Below the pieces are notes generated by a model. The model ran no database searches and was not told where the DNA came from. It was given only the letters and a program-made list of their open reading frames with translations. Of a stretch of DNA of 64,000 nucleotides, positions 34,675-44,417 are shown in pieces. The position numbers and the translations under genes are program-made. Numbering within the stretch: the stretch's first letter is position 1; each line of letters opens with the position of its first letter. Source of the stretch: Paenibacillus rhizophilus. GTDB lineage: Bacteria; Bacillota; Bacilli; Paenibacillales; Paenibacillaceae. The stretch lies in the NCBI RefSeq assembly GCF_003854965.1, contig NZ_RQPI01000011.1, positions 62,001-126,000 on the forward strand. Reading direction: 5' to 3'.

Positions 34675-36327
34675 ATGAAGAAATGGGGCAGTCTGGCTTT
34701 AACACTTACGCTTGGCGCGGGACTCGTGCTCAGCGGCTGCGGCGGCGGCAACAACGCAAGCTCGAATAACAGCGCGGCGACCAGTTCGCCGGCAAGCACG
34801 GCGACCGCCGGCGCATCGACTCAGGATACGCTTGTTGTGGGACGCGGCGGCGACTCTGTTTCGCTTGATCCTGCTATTATAACCGACGGAGAATCTTTGA
34901 AAATCGATCATCAGGTATTCGATTCCCTGCTGGAGTACAAGCCGGGAACCTCTGAAGTTGAGCCTTCCCTGGCCGACAGTTGGGAGGTGTCGCCGGACGG
35001 TCTGACCTATACGTTCAAGCTGCATCCTGGAGTAAAGTTCCATGACGGAACGGACTTCAATGCCGAGGCGGTTGTATTTAACTTCCAGCGCTGGAGCGAC
35101 CCGAAGAGCGAGTATAAATTCGAAGGCGATTCCTTCGATTACTATGATTCCATGTTCGGACCGGACGGCTCGCGCGTCATTAAAGAAGTTAAGGCTGTCG
35201 ACGATCTGACCGTACAGTTTACACTGAATCAGCCGCAAGCTCCTTTCCTGCAAAACCTTGCGATGACTTCCTTCGGCATCGCGAGCCCGTCGGCGATCAA
35301 AGAAAAGAAAGCGAACTTCAAGAACGAGCCGGTTGGTACGGGTCCGTTCGTCTTCAAGGAATGGAAGCATAACGATTCCATTACGCTGGACAAGAACACA
35401 AGCTACTGGAAGGAAGGACTTCCGAAGCTGAACAAGGTTATCGTTCGTTCCATTCCGGACAACTCCGCACGCTTCAATGCGCTGCAAAACGGAGAAATCG
35501 ACCTGATGGAGGATTTGAGCCCGGACGATTTGTCGACGCTGGAAGGCAATAGTGATCTGCAAAAGATCGAACGTCCTCCGTTTAACGTGGCCTACCTCGG
35601 CTTCAACTTCAAGAAGAAGCCTTTCGACAACGTAAAAGTAAGACAGGCTCTGAGCTATGCCGTCAATAAACAAGCGATCATCGATGCGTTCTTTGCAGGT
35701 CAGGCGGAGCCGGCCATCAATCCGATGCCGCCGTCCCTGTGGGGCTATAATGACCAGGTGAAGGATTATGAGTATGACCTGGACAAAGCGAAGCAACTTC
35801 TAGCGGAAGCCGGTTATCCGAACGGCCTGCCGGATACGGTAACGCTGTACGCTATGCCGGTATCCCGTCCTTACATGCCGGACGGCAAGAAGGTCGCCGA
35901 AGCGATTCAGGCGGACTGGGAGAAAATCGGCGTGAAGACCGTCATCGAGTCTCCGGAGTGGGCGACTTATCTGGACGACACGAAAGCCGGCGAGAAAGAT
36001 GACATCTACATGCTCGGCTGGACGGGCGACAACGGCGACCCTGACAACTTCATTTACACTTTGCTTGACAAGGATTCCATTCCTGGCAACAACCGCGACT
36101 TTTATGTGAACGAAGATCTGCACAAGATTCTGATTGAAGCGCAAAAAGAAACCGATCAAAACAAACGTGCCGACCTGTACAAGCAGGCTCAGGTTATCAT
36201 CAAAGAAGACGCTCCTTGGATTCCGCTCGTGCATACCACTCCGCTGCTTGCAGCCAAAGCAAACCTGAAAGGCTTCGTACCTGATCCGACAGGCACGGAA
36301 TATTACAGCGAAGTTTACTTCGAATAG
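34675..36327 (+). CDS. Peptide ABC transporter substrate-binding lipoprotein (SBP_bac_5)
   Basis: This 550-residue lipoprotein has a signal peptide ending in the lipobox LSGC (Cys22), followed by a Gly/Ser/Thr/Ala-rich flexible stretch. The binding domain of the DppA/OppA family includes DPAIITDGESLKIDHQVFDSLL, LADSWEVSPDGLTYTFKLHPGVKFHDGT and GTGPFVFKEWKHNDSI. It is anchored on the outer face of the membrane and delivers peptides to the permeases. ATG 34675 follows GGAGAGGGG; an in-frame TTG at 34651 is upstream of that site and rejected. It lies between the ATPase and permease genes. Confidence 0.93.
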   Translation: MKKWGSLALTLTLGAGLVLSGCGGGNNASSNNSAATSSPASTATAGASTQDTLVVGRGGDSVSLDPAIITDGESLKIDHQVFDSLLEYKPGTSEVEPSLADSWEVSPDGLTYTFKLHPGVKFHDGTDFNAEAVVFNFQRWSDPKSEYKFEGDSFDYYDSMFGPDGSRVIKEVKAVDDLTVQFTLNQPQAPFLQNLAMTSFGIASPSAIKEKKANFKNEPVGTGPFVFKEWKHNDSITLDKNTSYWKEGLPKLNKVIVRSIPDNSARFNALQNGEIDLMEDLSPDDLSTLEGNSDLQKIERPPFNVAYLGFNFKKKPFDNVKVRQALSYAVNKQAIIDAFFAGQAEPAINPMPPSLWGYNDQVKDYEYDLDKAKQLLAEAGYPNGLPDTVTLYAMPVSRPYMPDGKKVAEAIQADWEKIGVKTVIESPEWATYLDDTKAGEKDDIYMLGWTGDNGDPDNFIYTLLDKDSIPGNNRDFYVNEDLHKILIEAQKETDQNKRADLYKQAQVIIKEDAPWIPLVHTTPLLAAKANLKGFVPDPTGTEYYSEVYFE

Positions 36328-36395
36328 CTTCATAGCACACGATCTTGCCGCCGCGAATAGCGGCGGTAAGCCCGTGTAAGGAAGGTGATCCGTTC

Positions 36396-37400
36396 TTGAG
36401 TTCCTACTTATTAAAACGTGTCATGGTGCTGATTCCCGTCTTGATCGGCATGACGATTATCGTATTTTCCATCATACATGCCATCCCGGGAGATCCGGCG
36501 GAGACGATTCTGGGCCAGAAGGCGACAGAGCAGTCCAAACAGGCGCTGCGGGAACAACTCGGTCTCGACAAGCCCTGGATCAATCAATACGTCGATTATA
36601 TGGGCGATCTGTTGAAAGGCGATTTGGGGACCTCAATCCGCACCAAGACGCCCATTGCCAAAGAAATCGTACCTTATCTGGCGGCAACGCTGGAGCTTAC
36701 AGCGGCTGCTATGCTGTTCGCCACTTTTGTCGGCGTAAATGCCGGCATTTTGAGCGCCTGGAAACAGAACTCATGGTTTGACTATACCGCGATGATTATC
36801 GCGCTGATTGGGGTGTCCATGCCGATATTCTGGCTTGGCCTCATGGAACAACTTGTTTTTGCGTTGAAGCTTCACTGGCTACCCTCGATCGGAAGGATGA
36901 ATCAGCGGGACCCGGTGGAGAGCATCACCAATCTATATGTAATCGACAGCATTTTGGCGGGACGCTGGGATCAGCTCTGGACCGTCATCAAGCATTTGAT
37001 TCTCCCGAGCATCGCGCTCGGAACGATTCCGATGGCGATTATCGCCCGGATGACACGCTCCAGTATGCTGGAGGTCATGAATTCCGACTATATCCGCACG
37101 GCCAAAGCCAAGGGGCTGTCACAGTTCCTCGTCGTGTACAAGCACGCCCTGAAAAATTCGCTGATTCCCGTGCTGACCGTCGTCGGTCTGCAGACGGGAG
37201 CTCTGCTCGGCGGCGCGGTACTGACAGAGACGATCTTCGCCTGGCCGGGCGTGGGACGGTATATATTTGAAGCGATCAGTTCGCGCGATTATCCGGTCAT
37301 TCAGTCCGGAATTCTCATCATCGCTTTCATTTTCGTTATCATCAATCTGCTTGTGGATTTGCTGTATGCCGCCATCGATCAGCGCATTCAATACAAGTAA
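36396..37400 (+). CDS. Peptide ABC transporter permease (DppB type)
   Basis: This 334-residue inner permease has a first membrane segment YLLKRVMVLIPVLIGMTIIVFSI followed by AIPGDPAETILGQKAT. It has about six membrane spans and the EAA loop DYIRTAKAKGLSQFLVVYKHALKNSLIP. The C-terminus GVGRYIFEAISSRDYPVIQSG is typical of DppB. The TTG at 36396 is preferred because GGAAGGTGAT lies just upstream; the frame is open from 36345 but without a binding site. Confidence 0.92.
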   Translation: MSSYLLKRVMVLIPVLIGMTIIVFSIIHAIPGDPAETILGQKATEQSKQALREQLGLDKPWINQYVDYMGDLLKGDLGTSIRTKTPIAKEIVPYLAATLELTAAAMLFATFVGVNAGILSAWKQNSWFDYTAMIIALIGVSMPIFWLGLMEQLVFALKLHWLPSIGRMNQRDPVESITNLYVIDSILAGRWDQLWTVIKHLILPSIALGTIPMAIIARMTRSSMLEVMNSDYIRTAKAKGLSQFLVVYKHALKNSLIPVLTVVGLQTGALLGGAVLTETIFAWPGVGRYIFEAISSRDYPVIQSGILIIAFIFVIINLLVDLLYAAIDQRIQYK

Positions 37401-37412
37401 GGAGGGAACCTT

Positions 37413-38306
<894 letters not shown>

Positions 38307-38323
38307 CGTATTCTTGTTTTTCC

Positions 38324-38388
38324 ATACCCTTCAGATCCGACGTGCAGCTTTAAGCGAAGCCGCCGGGGTCTGGAGGGTATTTTTTTGG
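38324..38388 (+). terminator. Terminator of the peptide transporter operon
   Basis: ATACCCTTCAGATCC pairs with GGGTCTGGAGGGTAT (with G-T pairs), immediately followed by seven T. Confidence 0.8.
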
Positions 38389-38535
38389 GAGATCAGAAGG
38401 ATTAACTGCGCTCTCTGCAAGTGGAGGAAGGGACGTGCGGGAGGAAGGAGAGCTGCAAGGTGTAAGCGTTAGCTTATCTCGCATCATTCGACATTTAATA
38501 ATGAATTATTTTCAAACTTAACAAAAACATATATA

Positions 38536-38550
38536 TTATAACAAAACATA
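38536..38550 (+). promoter_or_regulatory. Candidate molybdate-regulator site upstream of modA
   Basis: TTATAACAAAACATA matches TTATATCAAAACATA in front of the mop gene (41666-41680) at 14 of 15 positions. A third related sequence, TATAACAAAA, lies at 41697-41706. Confidence 0.5.
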
Positions 38551-38622
38551 TAGTCGATTATCGAAATGTGTGTTAGAATAGCTCCTAAATCATATGAATA
38601 CATACAATGGAGGAATGGGAGA

Positions 38623-39399
38623 ATGTTAAAGAAGCTTGCAATGTTAGTAATGGCGGTGGCAATATTTGCTGCCTTGCCTACGGCAGTTACAGGTAAGGTT
38701 GAAGCCGCAAGCAAGACACAAATTATCGTATCCGCCGCGGCGAGTCTTCAGGATAGTCTGGATAAAATCGCCGTTCAATACGAAAAATCTCATCCGAATA
38801 TCGATCTGGTCTTTAACTATGCGGCATCCGGCACGCTGCAAAAGCAAATCGAGCAAGGCGCTCCGGCAGACCTCTTCTTCTCGGCAGGCGATAAGCAAAT
38901 GAAGGCTCTTGTTGACGGAGGGCTCATCTCCAAGAACAAGGGGTTGCTGAAGAACCAACTGGTAGTTGTGGTTCCTGCCAGCTCGAAGGCGAAGCTTACC
39001 ACGATCTCGCAGCTTACGGGCTCCTCGTTCAAGAAGGTGGCCGTAGGCCAGCCGGAATCCGTACCGGCCGGACAATATGCGCAGCAATCGCTGACTTTCA
39101 AACAAATTTGGGACACGCTGCAAAGCAAACTGGTCTTCGGCAAAGACGTGCGCGCCGTGCTCTCTTATGTTGAAACAGGCAATGTGGATGCGGGCTTTGT
39201 CTACAAAACCGATGCTTTGACCTCCAGCAAAGTTAAAATCGCCCTTACGGTGGCCTCTTTCGCCCATAAACCGATCAACTATCCGCTCGGCATCGTGAAG
39301 AGTACAGAACATAAGGCTGAAGCAGAAGCTTTCTATGCTTATCTTCAAACAAGCGCAGCAACCAGTGTATTTAAATCTTACGGATTTTCGCTCTATTAA
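38623..39399 (+). CDS. modA: Molybdate ABC transporter substrate-binding protein
   Basis: This 258-residue ModA-type protein has the domain start IIVSAAASLQDSLDKIAVQYEKSHPNIDLVFNYAASGTLQKQIEQGAPADLFFSA, containing the serines that hold the oxyanion. Later come SVPAGQYAQQSL, FGKDVRAVLSYVETGNVDAGFVYKTDA and NYPLGIVKSTEH. The signal peptide (residues 1-30) ends VEAASK and has no lipobox cysteine, unusual for a Gram-positive binding protein. ATG 38623 follows GGAGG; the frame is open further upstream without a binding site. It is followed by modB after 25 bases. Confidence 0.93.
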   Translation: MLKKLAMLVMAVAIFAALPTAVTGKVEAASKTQIIVSAAASLQDSLDKIAVQYEKSHPNIDLVFNYAASGTLQKQIEQGAPADLFFSAGDKQMKALVDGGLISKNKGLLKNQLVVVVPASSKAKLTTISQLTGSSFKKVAVGQPESVPAGQYAQQSLTFKQIWDTLQSKLVFGKDVRAVLSYVETGNVDAGFVYKTDALTSSKVKIALTVASFAHKPINYPLGIVKSTEHKAEAEAFYAYLQTSAATSVFKSYGFSLY

Positions 39400-39424
39400 T
39401 AATTGAAGACTGCGGGTTGAGTAC

Positions 39425-40087
39425 ATGGACATCAATTGGACCGACTTTATGGCCCCTGTGTGGCTATCGATTAAAATTGCGGTAATTACCAGCTTGATTG
39501 TATTTATCCTGGCGGCGGCCATCGCCAAAGCGATGGCGAACCGGAAATTTCCGGGGCACAGCCTGATCGAAACCGTGATTTTGCTGCCGCTGGTTCTTCC
39601 GCCTACCGTTGTAGGTTTTGTGCTGCTGGTCGTTCTGGGAAGAAGAAGCTGGCTCGGTGAATGGTATGAACAGATGACCGGGGGAACGATACTGTTTACC
39701 TGGGGCGCCGCGGTGATTGCGTCCGTCGTTGTCGCTTTTCCGCTCGTTTACCGCACGCTGAAGGCCGGTTTTGAGGGCGTCGACCGCGACCTTGAAGACG
39801 CGGCGCGCGCGCAGGGAGCTGGAGAGCTTCAAGTGCTCCGGTATGTTACGTTTCCACTCGCGATCCGAACGCTCGCGGCAGGCTATGTTCTCGGCTTCGC
39901 CCGCGGACTCGGCGAGTTCGGAGCAACCATTATGGTGGCCGGCAATATTCCTAATCGTACCCAGACGATTCCGACAGCCATTTATGTGGCCGTGGACGGA
40001 GGGGACATGACGCTTGCCTGGCTGTGGGTCATTTCCATTATCGGCATCTCGGCAATCATGCTGATGTTTGTCAACCGGTATTCCTGA
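39425..40087 (+). CDS. modB: Molybdate ABC transporter permease
   Basis: This 220-residue permease has about five membrane segments. It carries VILLPLVLPPTVVGFVLLVVLGRRSWLG and the EAA-type loop GVDRDLEDAARAQGAGELQVLRYVTFPLAIRTLAAG, followed by FARGLGEFGATIMVAGNIPNRTQTIPTAIY, all characteristic of ModB. No ModC ATPase gene follows; the next gene is on the other strand. The ATPase must be encoded elsewhere or the ABC subunit shared. Confidence 0.93.
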   Translation: MDINWTDFMAPVWLSIKIAVITSLIVFILAAAIAKAMANRKFPGHSLIETVILLPLVLPPTVVGFVLLVVLGRRSWLGEWYEQMTGGTILFTWGAAVIASVVVAFPLVYRTLKAGFEGVDRDLEDAARAQGAGELQVLRYVTFPLAIRTLAAGYVLGFARGLGEFGATIMVAGNIPNRTQTIPTAIYVAVDGGDMTLAWLWVISIIGISAIMLMFVNRYS

Positions 40088-40107
40088 AAGGGGACGGAAA
40101 CACAAGT

Positions 40108-40157
40108 AAACCCTCCTTAATCGGCAGCATTAGCGGCTTGCGGATAAAGGAGGGTTT
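40108..40157. terminator. Hairpin after modB
   Basis: AAACCCTCCTT pairs perfectly with AAGGAGGGTTT (11 bp). The tail is only weakly T-rich. It lies between convergent genes. Confidence 0.6.
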
Positions 40158-40219
40158 GTCATTAAGAGGAGAAAACGTTCGAAGATCAAGGAAGGCTGGC
40201 GCTGTCCAGCCGTAAGGGC

Positions 40220-41197
40220 TTACGTTTCGTAAATGATGTTCCCGGTTTCGGATAAATCATATCCGTACAGCGAGCCAAGCTCATTGTGCAGCGCTTTGGA
40301 GCGGCATATTTCGAGCACCGCCGAGATCCACTCCCGGTTCTCCGGACGTTTCAGCATAACCAGATCGTACTTTTCCTGGATTAGCGGAATAAAATCCACG
40401 CCTTCGACCATACGGGCGGCTTTTTCATTTCCGACGCCGACATCGGCTTCGCCGCGGGCAATCTTGCCGGCAACCGTCAAGTGGCTGATTTCTTCGGTTG
40501 AATAACCGTCGATGTTCGCACCGTTCACGCCGTTCAGGCGCAATTGTTCATCCAGCAGCACCCGCGCGCCCGATCCTCTTTCCCGGTTAACGAGCCGCAG
40601 ACCAGGCTGTCCCAAGTCTTTCCAGGCATGAAGTCCCTTGGGATTGCCCTTCTTTACATACAGACCGGCTGCTCTTCCCAACAAGCGGACGACAAGGAAG
40701 CTGGAACCTACGAGAAGCTTGCGGATATAAGGAATATTATATTCACCCGAATCGCCGTCAAGCAGATGGGTGCTAACGATATCCGATTCCCCGCGGTACA
40801 TGGAAATCAGACTGTCAAGGCTTCCCGCGTATGAACGCAGCGGGCGCAGTGAGGGAGAGAACTTTTCCAAATGCTGTGCAATAATATCAAGACTGATATC
40901 CTGACCGGTAATGACGATATCACGCGCGGATGAACGGAATCCGCCCGGAAGAGCGAGGTTATGGGCAGGGGGCGCGCTCTGAATCGGCGCCTGCGCCGAA
41001 GCGAGCATGGAAGCCTGGCGTCCGATTCCTCTGGACTGCTGCTTGTACATTTCAAGATCCGAGGCGTCCACACGCATTTGTTTGCCGACCCGATAAGAAG
41101 AAAGTTCGCCTTTTTTAATAAGGTCATAGACCTTAAGTTTCGATATTTTAAGCATCTGGGCAACCTCTTCGGTTGTATAGGATGTATTGTCGGACAT
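40220..41197 (-). CDS. Molybdate-sensing regulator: excisionase-type HTH plus PBP-like domain
   Basis: This 325-residue protein has an N-terminal MerR/excisionase-type helix-turn-helix (YTTEEVAQMLKISKLKVYDLIKKGELSSYRVGKQMRVDASDLEMY, residues 6-50), a linker of about 60 residues, and a periplasmic-binding-like domain (about 105-310) with SLDSLISMYRGESDIVSTHLLDGDSGEYN and NRERGSGARVLLDEQL. Proteins of this build near modAB (YvgK-like in Bacillus) are thought to sense molybdate or a molybdenum compound; that is family knowledge, not shown here. Start 41197 has AGGAGG about 10 bases upstream. An upstream in-frame codon at 41260 is rejected. Confidence 0.85.
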   Translation of the reverse strand: MSDNTSYTTEEVAQMLKISKLKVYDLIKKGELSSYRVGKQMRVDASDLEMYKQQSRGIGRQASMLASAQAPIQSAPPAHNLALPGGFRSSARDIVITGQDISLDIIAQHLEKFSPSLRPLRSYAGSLDSLISMYRGESDIVSTHLLDGDSGEYNIPYIRKLLVGSSFLVVRLLGRAAGLYVKKGNPKGLHAWKDLGQPGLRLVNRERGSGARVLLDEQLRLNGVNGANIDGYSTEEISHLTVAGKIARGEADVGVGNEKAARMVEGVDFIPLIQEKYDLVMLKRPENREWISAVLEICRSKALHNELGSLYGYDLSETGNIIYET

Positions 41198-41311
41198 AAA
41201 ATAAAGCCTCCTAAAAAGTAGGCTGCGCCGGCAGCCGTCGCACTGTGAGTGCATTAACACAAGACTACCTTATTTTTTACCCGGACGCAATTACTACGGG
41301 GCGAGAATAGA

Positions 41312-41355
41312 AAAGAACCGGACGCACATCAAAGGAGATGTACATCCGGTTCTTT
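41312..41355 (-). terminator. Terminator of the mop gene (minus strand)
   Basis: A long near-perfect stem (AAAGAACCGGA.. with ..TCCGGTTCTTT) is followed on the minus strand by a T-rich tail (TTCTTTTCTATT). Confidence 0.8.
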
Positions 41356-41387
41356 GGCGTCTGATTGTCTAAAAGCGGACAGCCGCC

Positions 41388-41591
41388 TTAGGCCATCAAC
41401 AAAACGGAAGAAGCCTTGAAAAGGGCTGTAACGGTAGAGCCTTCTTTGATTCCGAGTTCTTCAAGAGCATCCAGAGAGATAATGGAAGTAATCGTTTGTC
41501 CGCCGGCATCAATAACAACCTCTGCATTGATAGGACCTGATTTTACCAACGTTACGCGGCCTTCCAATTGGTTTCTAGCGCTAAGTTTCAT
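41388..41591 (-). CDS. mop: Molbindin (Mop/TOBE domain protein)
   Basis: This 67-residue single TOBE (Mop) domain reads MKLSARNQLEGRVTLVKSGPINAEVVIDAGGQTITSIISLDALEELGIKEGSTVTALFKASSVLL, a near-perfect match to the molybdate-binding Mop fold. Such small proteins assemble into hexamers that bind molybdate or tungstate in the cytoplasm and buffer it. The start at 41591 follows AGAGGAG; an ATG at 41609 is also in frame but less well placed. It lies next to the molybdate regulator and modAB genes. Confidence 0.93.
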   Translation of the reverse strand: MKLSARNQLEGRVTLVKSGPINAEVVIDAGGQTITSIISLDALEELGIKEGSTVTALFKASSVLLMA

Positions 41592-41953
41592 TATGCATTC
41601 TCCTCTCAATTTGGGAAAATAAAGAGATATATAGAAAGTAATTCTTGATGTCTAATTATCAATGATTATATCAAAACATAACCAAAACAAACTTGATATA
41701 ACAAAATTATACTACATAACACTTGGAAAAACAAGGTATTCTGAGTATGGATGATATATTTTGAGAAATCATATCACTTTAGCGGAAAAAAGCGGAAATT
41801 TTCCTGAATAAGAGCGCAAAAGACCGGATAACGGCATTGGGGTTTTTCTGGCCTCCAACCGGCAAAAATATAAGCGGGATTAGTGAAACTTTTACCGAAA
41901 ATGAACTATAATGAAGTATTAAAGACAGATCGCCATAAAAAGGGGTGGGGGAT
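41592..41953. promoter_or_regulatory. Divergent promoter region between mop and the dNTPase gene
   Basis: The 362-base AT-rich region has two promoters reading outward. For mop (minus strand) there is TGATATAAT, whose -10 is at 41666-41671 read in reverse, overlapping the candidate molybdate site 41666-41680. For the dNTPase (plus strand) there is TATAAT at 41907-41912 and AAGGGGTGGGG at 41939-41949. Nothing else is recognised between about 41720 and 41880. Confidence 0.5.
41666..41680. promoter_or_regulatory. Candidate molybdate-regulator site upstream of mop
   Basis: TTATATCAAAACATA is nearly identical to the site before modA (38536-38550), and TATAACAAAA repeats at 41697-41706. It overlaps the mop -10 element, which would suit repression. 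Confidence 0.5.
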
Positions 41954-43369
41954 ATGACACTAGTTGAACAAAGAGAACACCGCCAATATCCGGAGATCAC
42001 CCGGCAGGAGACGTCGCGGGCCGTTTACGAACGCGATTATTCCCGGCTGATCCATTCGCCTACCTTCCGCAGGCTTCAAGGGAAATCCCAAGTATTCGGC
42101 GCAGGCACCGGTGATTATTACCGGACGCGTTTGACCCATTCGCTTGAAGTAGCGCAAATTGCCCGGGAAGCGGCGAAAAGTCTGCTGCGTTCTTATCCGG
42201 AAGTGGAGACGGGACAAGCCGAAAATCCGGGACTGGTCATTGATCCGGAGGTGGTCGAATGTGCGGCGATTGCCCATGACTTCGGTCATCCGCCGTTCGG
42301 TCATAAAGGGGAAGAAGTGCTCGACAGCATACTGGACCGTATGATTGAGGAGAAGACGACGCAGAAGGCGCTGGTGACAGGAGCGGCGGCGGACCCGGTC
42401 CGCAAACTCGAAATCTATAACAAAATGAGAACCAAATATGAGCATTTTGAAGGCAACGCGCACAATTTCCGGCTTATCATGTTTCTGGAAAAGCGCGAAA
42501 ATATCGACGGACTTAATCTGTCGGATGCCGTACTGCTCGGAATCAACAAGTATCCTTTTCCGGGAACGGCGCTTAAAAAAGGAATGTACCTTCATGAATG
42601 GAATTATATTTCGCATATCCGCTCGGAATGGGGCATTCCGGAAGGCAAGAAGACCCTTGAAGCCCAGCTGATGGATTTATGCGACGATATCGCTTATTCC
42701 GCCCATGACCTTGAGGACGGCATTAAGGCCGGGAAGATCGAAGTTCATGAGTTTTTCATGCATGATCCGTATATTTTAAGGCTGATTGTCGAAAAAATCA
42801 TGACGCTTGAGGATTCCTTCTGGCACGGATGGACGGAGGAAGCGATACGGCCCAAGGTGGAAGAGGTGCTGAATTCGTTCCTGCGCATCTGGAAGGAGAA
42901 AATGCCGACCTGCGAAAATGATTATTCCAGGACCCGCCGTGAAGTCAAAGCCTACTGGGTCAGCACTTTTGTCGGCAGCCTCGGCGTCATTTCGGACGGT
43001 GATTGGAAGAAGGTTACCTTTATTAAGGAAGGAAAAGAAGATGAAGACCTGCTGCGTACGGTAAGCGTCCTGAAAAGTTTTGCCTGGGTGACGATGATCC
43101 GAGACCTGCGCGTACAGCGGCTGCAGAAGCGCAGCGAGTGGATTGTACGGAAGCTGTGGGGCGCTTTTGTCGACCCCGATACATCGAAGGCGATTATCCC
43201 GACCGATTGGCTGCAGCGTTTTGAAAAGGACCAGCGCCGCCCCAGACCGATCTGGACCTGGGAGCATATGGTGATCGACTATATTGCCGGAATGACGGAT
43301 GCTTTTGCCGAGAAAATTTATAACGAGCTGTTCGGGCTTAAAGTCGGCTCGATCTACGACCTGGATTAA
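41954..43369 (+). CDS. dNTP triphosphohydrolase (dGTPase-like, HD domain)
   Basis: This 471-residue HD-superfamily enzyme hydrolyses dNTPs to nucleoside and triphosphate. The N-terminus has SRLIHSPTFRRLQGKSQVF and RTRLTHSLEVAQIAR (first metal histidine). The HD pair is in AIAHDFGHPPFGHKGEEVL, followed by FEGNAHNFRL and the later aspartate in LCDDIAYSAHDLEDGI. All are hallmarks of Dgt-type proteins. ATG 41954 is preferred over GTG 41945, which overlaps the GGGGTGGGG binding site. It acts in the cytoplasm in nucleotide pool control. Confidence 0.93.
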   Translation: MTLVEQREHRQYPEITRQETSRAVYERDYSRLIHSPTFRRLQGKSQVFGAGTGDYYRTRLTHSLEVAQIAREAAKSLLRSYPEVETGQAENPGLVIDPEVVECAAIAHDFGHPPFGHKGEEVLDSILDRMIEEKTTQKALVTGAAADPVRKLEIYNKMRTKYEHFEGNAHNFRLIMFLEKRENIDGLNLSDAVLLGINKYPFPGTALKKGMYLHEWNYISHIRSEWGIPEGKKTLEAQLMDLCDDIAYSAHDLEDGIKAGKIEVHEFFMHDPYILRLIVEKIMTLEDSFWHGWTEEAIRPKVEEVLNSFLRIWKEKMPTCENDYSRTRREVKAYWVSTFVGSLGVISDGDWKKVTFIKEGKEDEDLLRTVSVLKSFAWVTMIRDLRVQRLQKRSEWIVRKLWGAFVDPDTSKAIIPTDWLQRFEKDQRRPRPIWTWEHMVIDYIAGMTDAFAEKIYNELFGLKVGSIYDLD

Positions 43370-43397
43370 AGAGATGCTCACAATTGATTTGCTTTTG

Positions 43398-43434
43398 ACG
43401 CCTGGCTCTGCGAAAGACAGAGAGGGCGTTTTTT
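43398..43434 (+). terminator. Terminator after the dNTPase gene
   Basis: ACGCC...CTCTG pairs with CAGAG...GGCGT around CGAAAGA, followed by six T. Confidence 0.85.
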
Positions 43435-43478
43435 ATGCATATTAAGGGAATGAACGGGAAAGGCGGGACAGGTACCGG

Positions 43479-44417
43479 ATGGATTACAAGCGGACGCCTT
43501 ATTTGTATATGTACCGCAGTCATGAGAACGAGAGCGGGCTGTGTTCACTGGAGCTGGATGTTTTATTGCAGGGAGATGTTCTGTCCCCGGGGCTAATTAT
43601 TGCCCGGGAAAAGATCGACCCTGGCCGAAGTCCGTTTATTTCGGGCAGAATCGACATTTTATGCGCTTCGGATTCGATGGAGACCATCGCGGCGTTTGCC
43701 GGGGGAATCGAGTTTGAAGCAGGAGAGACCTTTAAGCTGTTCTGTCCGAAGGAAGGGGGCGGAACTTATGAAGAACGCAGAGAGCTGGAGAGAACAGTCG
43801 GTCGTCATATGACCGGCGCGGCCGATATGCGGTCGCCGGACCGCGTATTCGGTTTGGTCATGCATGAGGGCTTCATTATGCTTGGCGAGTACCATGAGAG
43901 CGACAGGAGCTGGCAGCGGCGAAAACTTAAGCCGCATAACTATTCGACGGGGCTTGGCGTGGCGCTGTCCCGGTCGGCCGCCAACATCGCGGCACCGCGT
44001 CCGGAAGGTCTGCGGATTCTCGATCCCTGCTGCGGGATGGGGAACGTCCTGATCGAAGGTCTGTCCATGGGTATGGACATGACCGGCTGCGATCTAAATC
44101 CGCTCGCCGTTCGGGGGGCGAGGGGGAATCTTCGCCATTTTGGCTACCCGGAGCATATCGTAACGCTCGGCGATATGAGAGATCTGTCCGGCCGCTATGA
44201 CGCGGCCGTGCTGGACATGCCTTATAATCTGTGCTCGGTTCTTTCGCTGGCGGACACAAGAGAGATGCTGGAAGCGCTCCGCCGGTTGACCGGCCGCGCG
44301 GTCATTATTTCCACGCAGCCGGTAGAGGAGAGTATCGCCGCGGCCGGTTTTGAACTAAAGGGCGGCTGCACGGTGTCCAAAGGCACCTTCAAGCGTTCGC
44401 TGTGGCTGTGCCGTTAA
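43479..44417 (+). CDS. TRM11-like RNA methyltransferase (UPF0020 family)
   Basis: This 312-residue SAM-dependent methyltransferase has an N-terminal part (about 1-150) of weakly conserved character and a Rossmann catalytic domain. Motif I is LRILDPCCGMGNVLIEGL (about 185-200), a D-loop is GCDLNP, and the catalytic LDMPYNL is motif IV of the N2-guanine/TRM11-like type. It probably methylates guanine in tRNA or rRNA. A canonical THUMP domain is not obvious. Its stop overlaps that of the convergent dehydrogenase gene. Confidence 0.8.
   Translation: MDYKRTPYLYMYRSHENESGLCSLELDVLLQGDVLSPGLIIAREKIDPGRSPFISGRIDILCASDSMETIAAFAGGIEFEAGETFKLFCPKEGGGTYEERRELERTVGRHMTGAADMRSPDRVFGLVMHEGFIMLGEYHESDRSWQRRKLKPHNYSTGLGVALSRSAANIAAPRPEGLRILDPCCGMGNVLIEGLSMGMDMTGCDLNPLAVRGARGNLRHFGYPEHIVTLGDMRDLSGRYDAAVLDMPYNLCSVLSLADTREMLEALRRLTGRAVIISTQPVEESIAAAGFELKGGCTVSKGTFKRSLWLCR

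Larger units (their letters stand above)
38307..38622 (+). promoter_or_regulatory. Intergenic region with the modA promoter
   Basis: The 316 bases contain the preceding terminator, about 110 bases without recognised content, and an AT-rich promoter region. TAGAAT (38574-38579) is a possible -10; no good -35 is present, which would fit an activator. The motif at 38536-38550 lies upstream of it. GGAGG at 38609-38613 serves modA. Confidence 0.5.
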
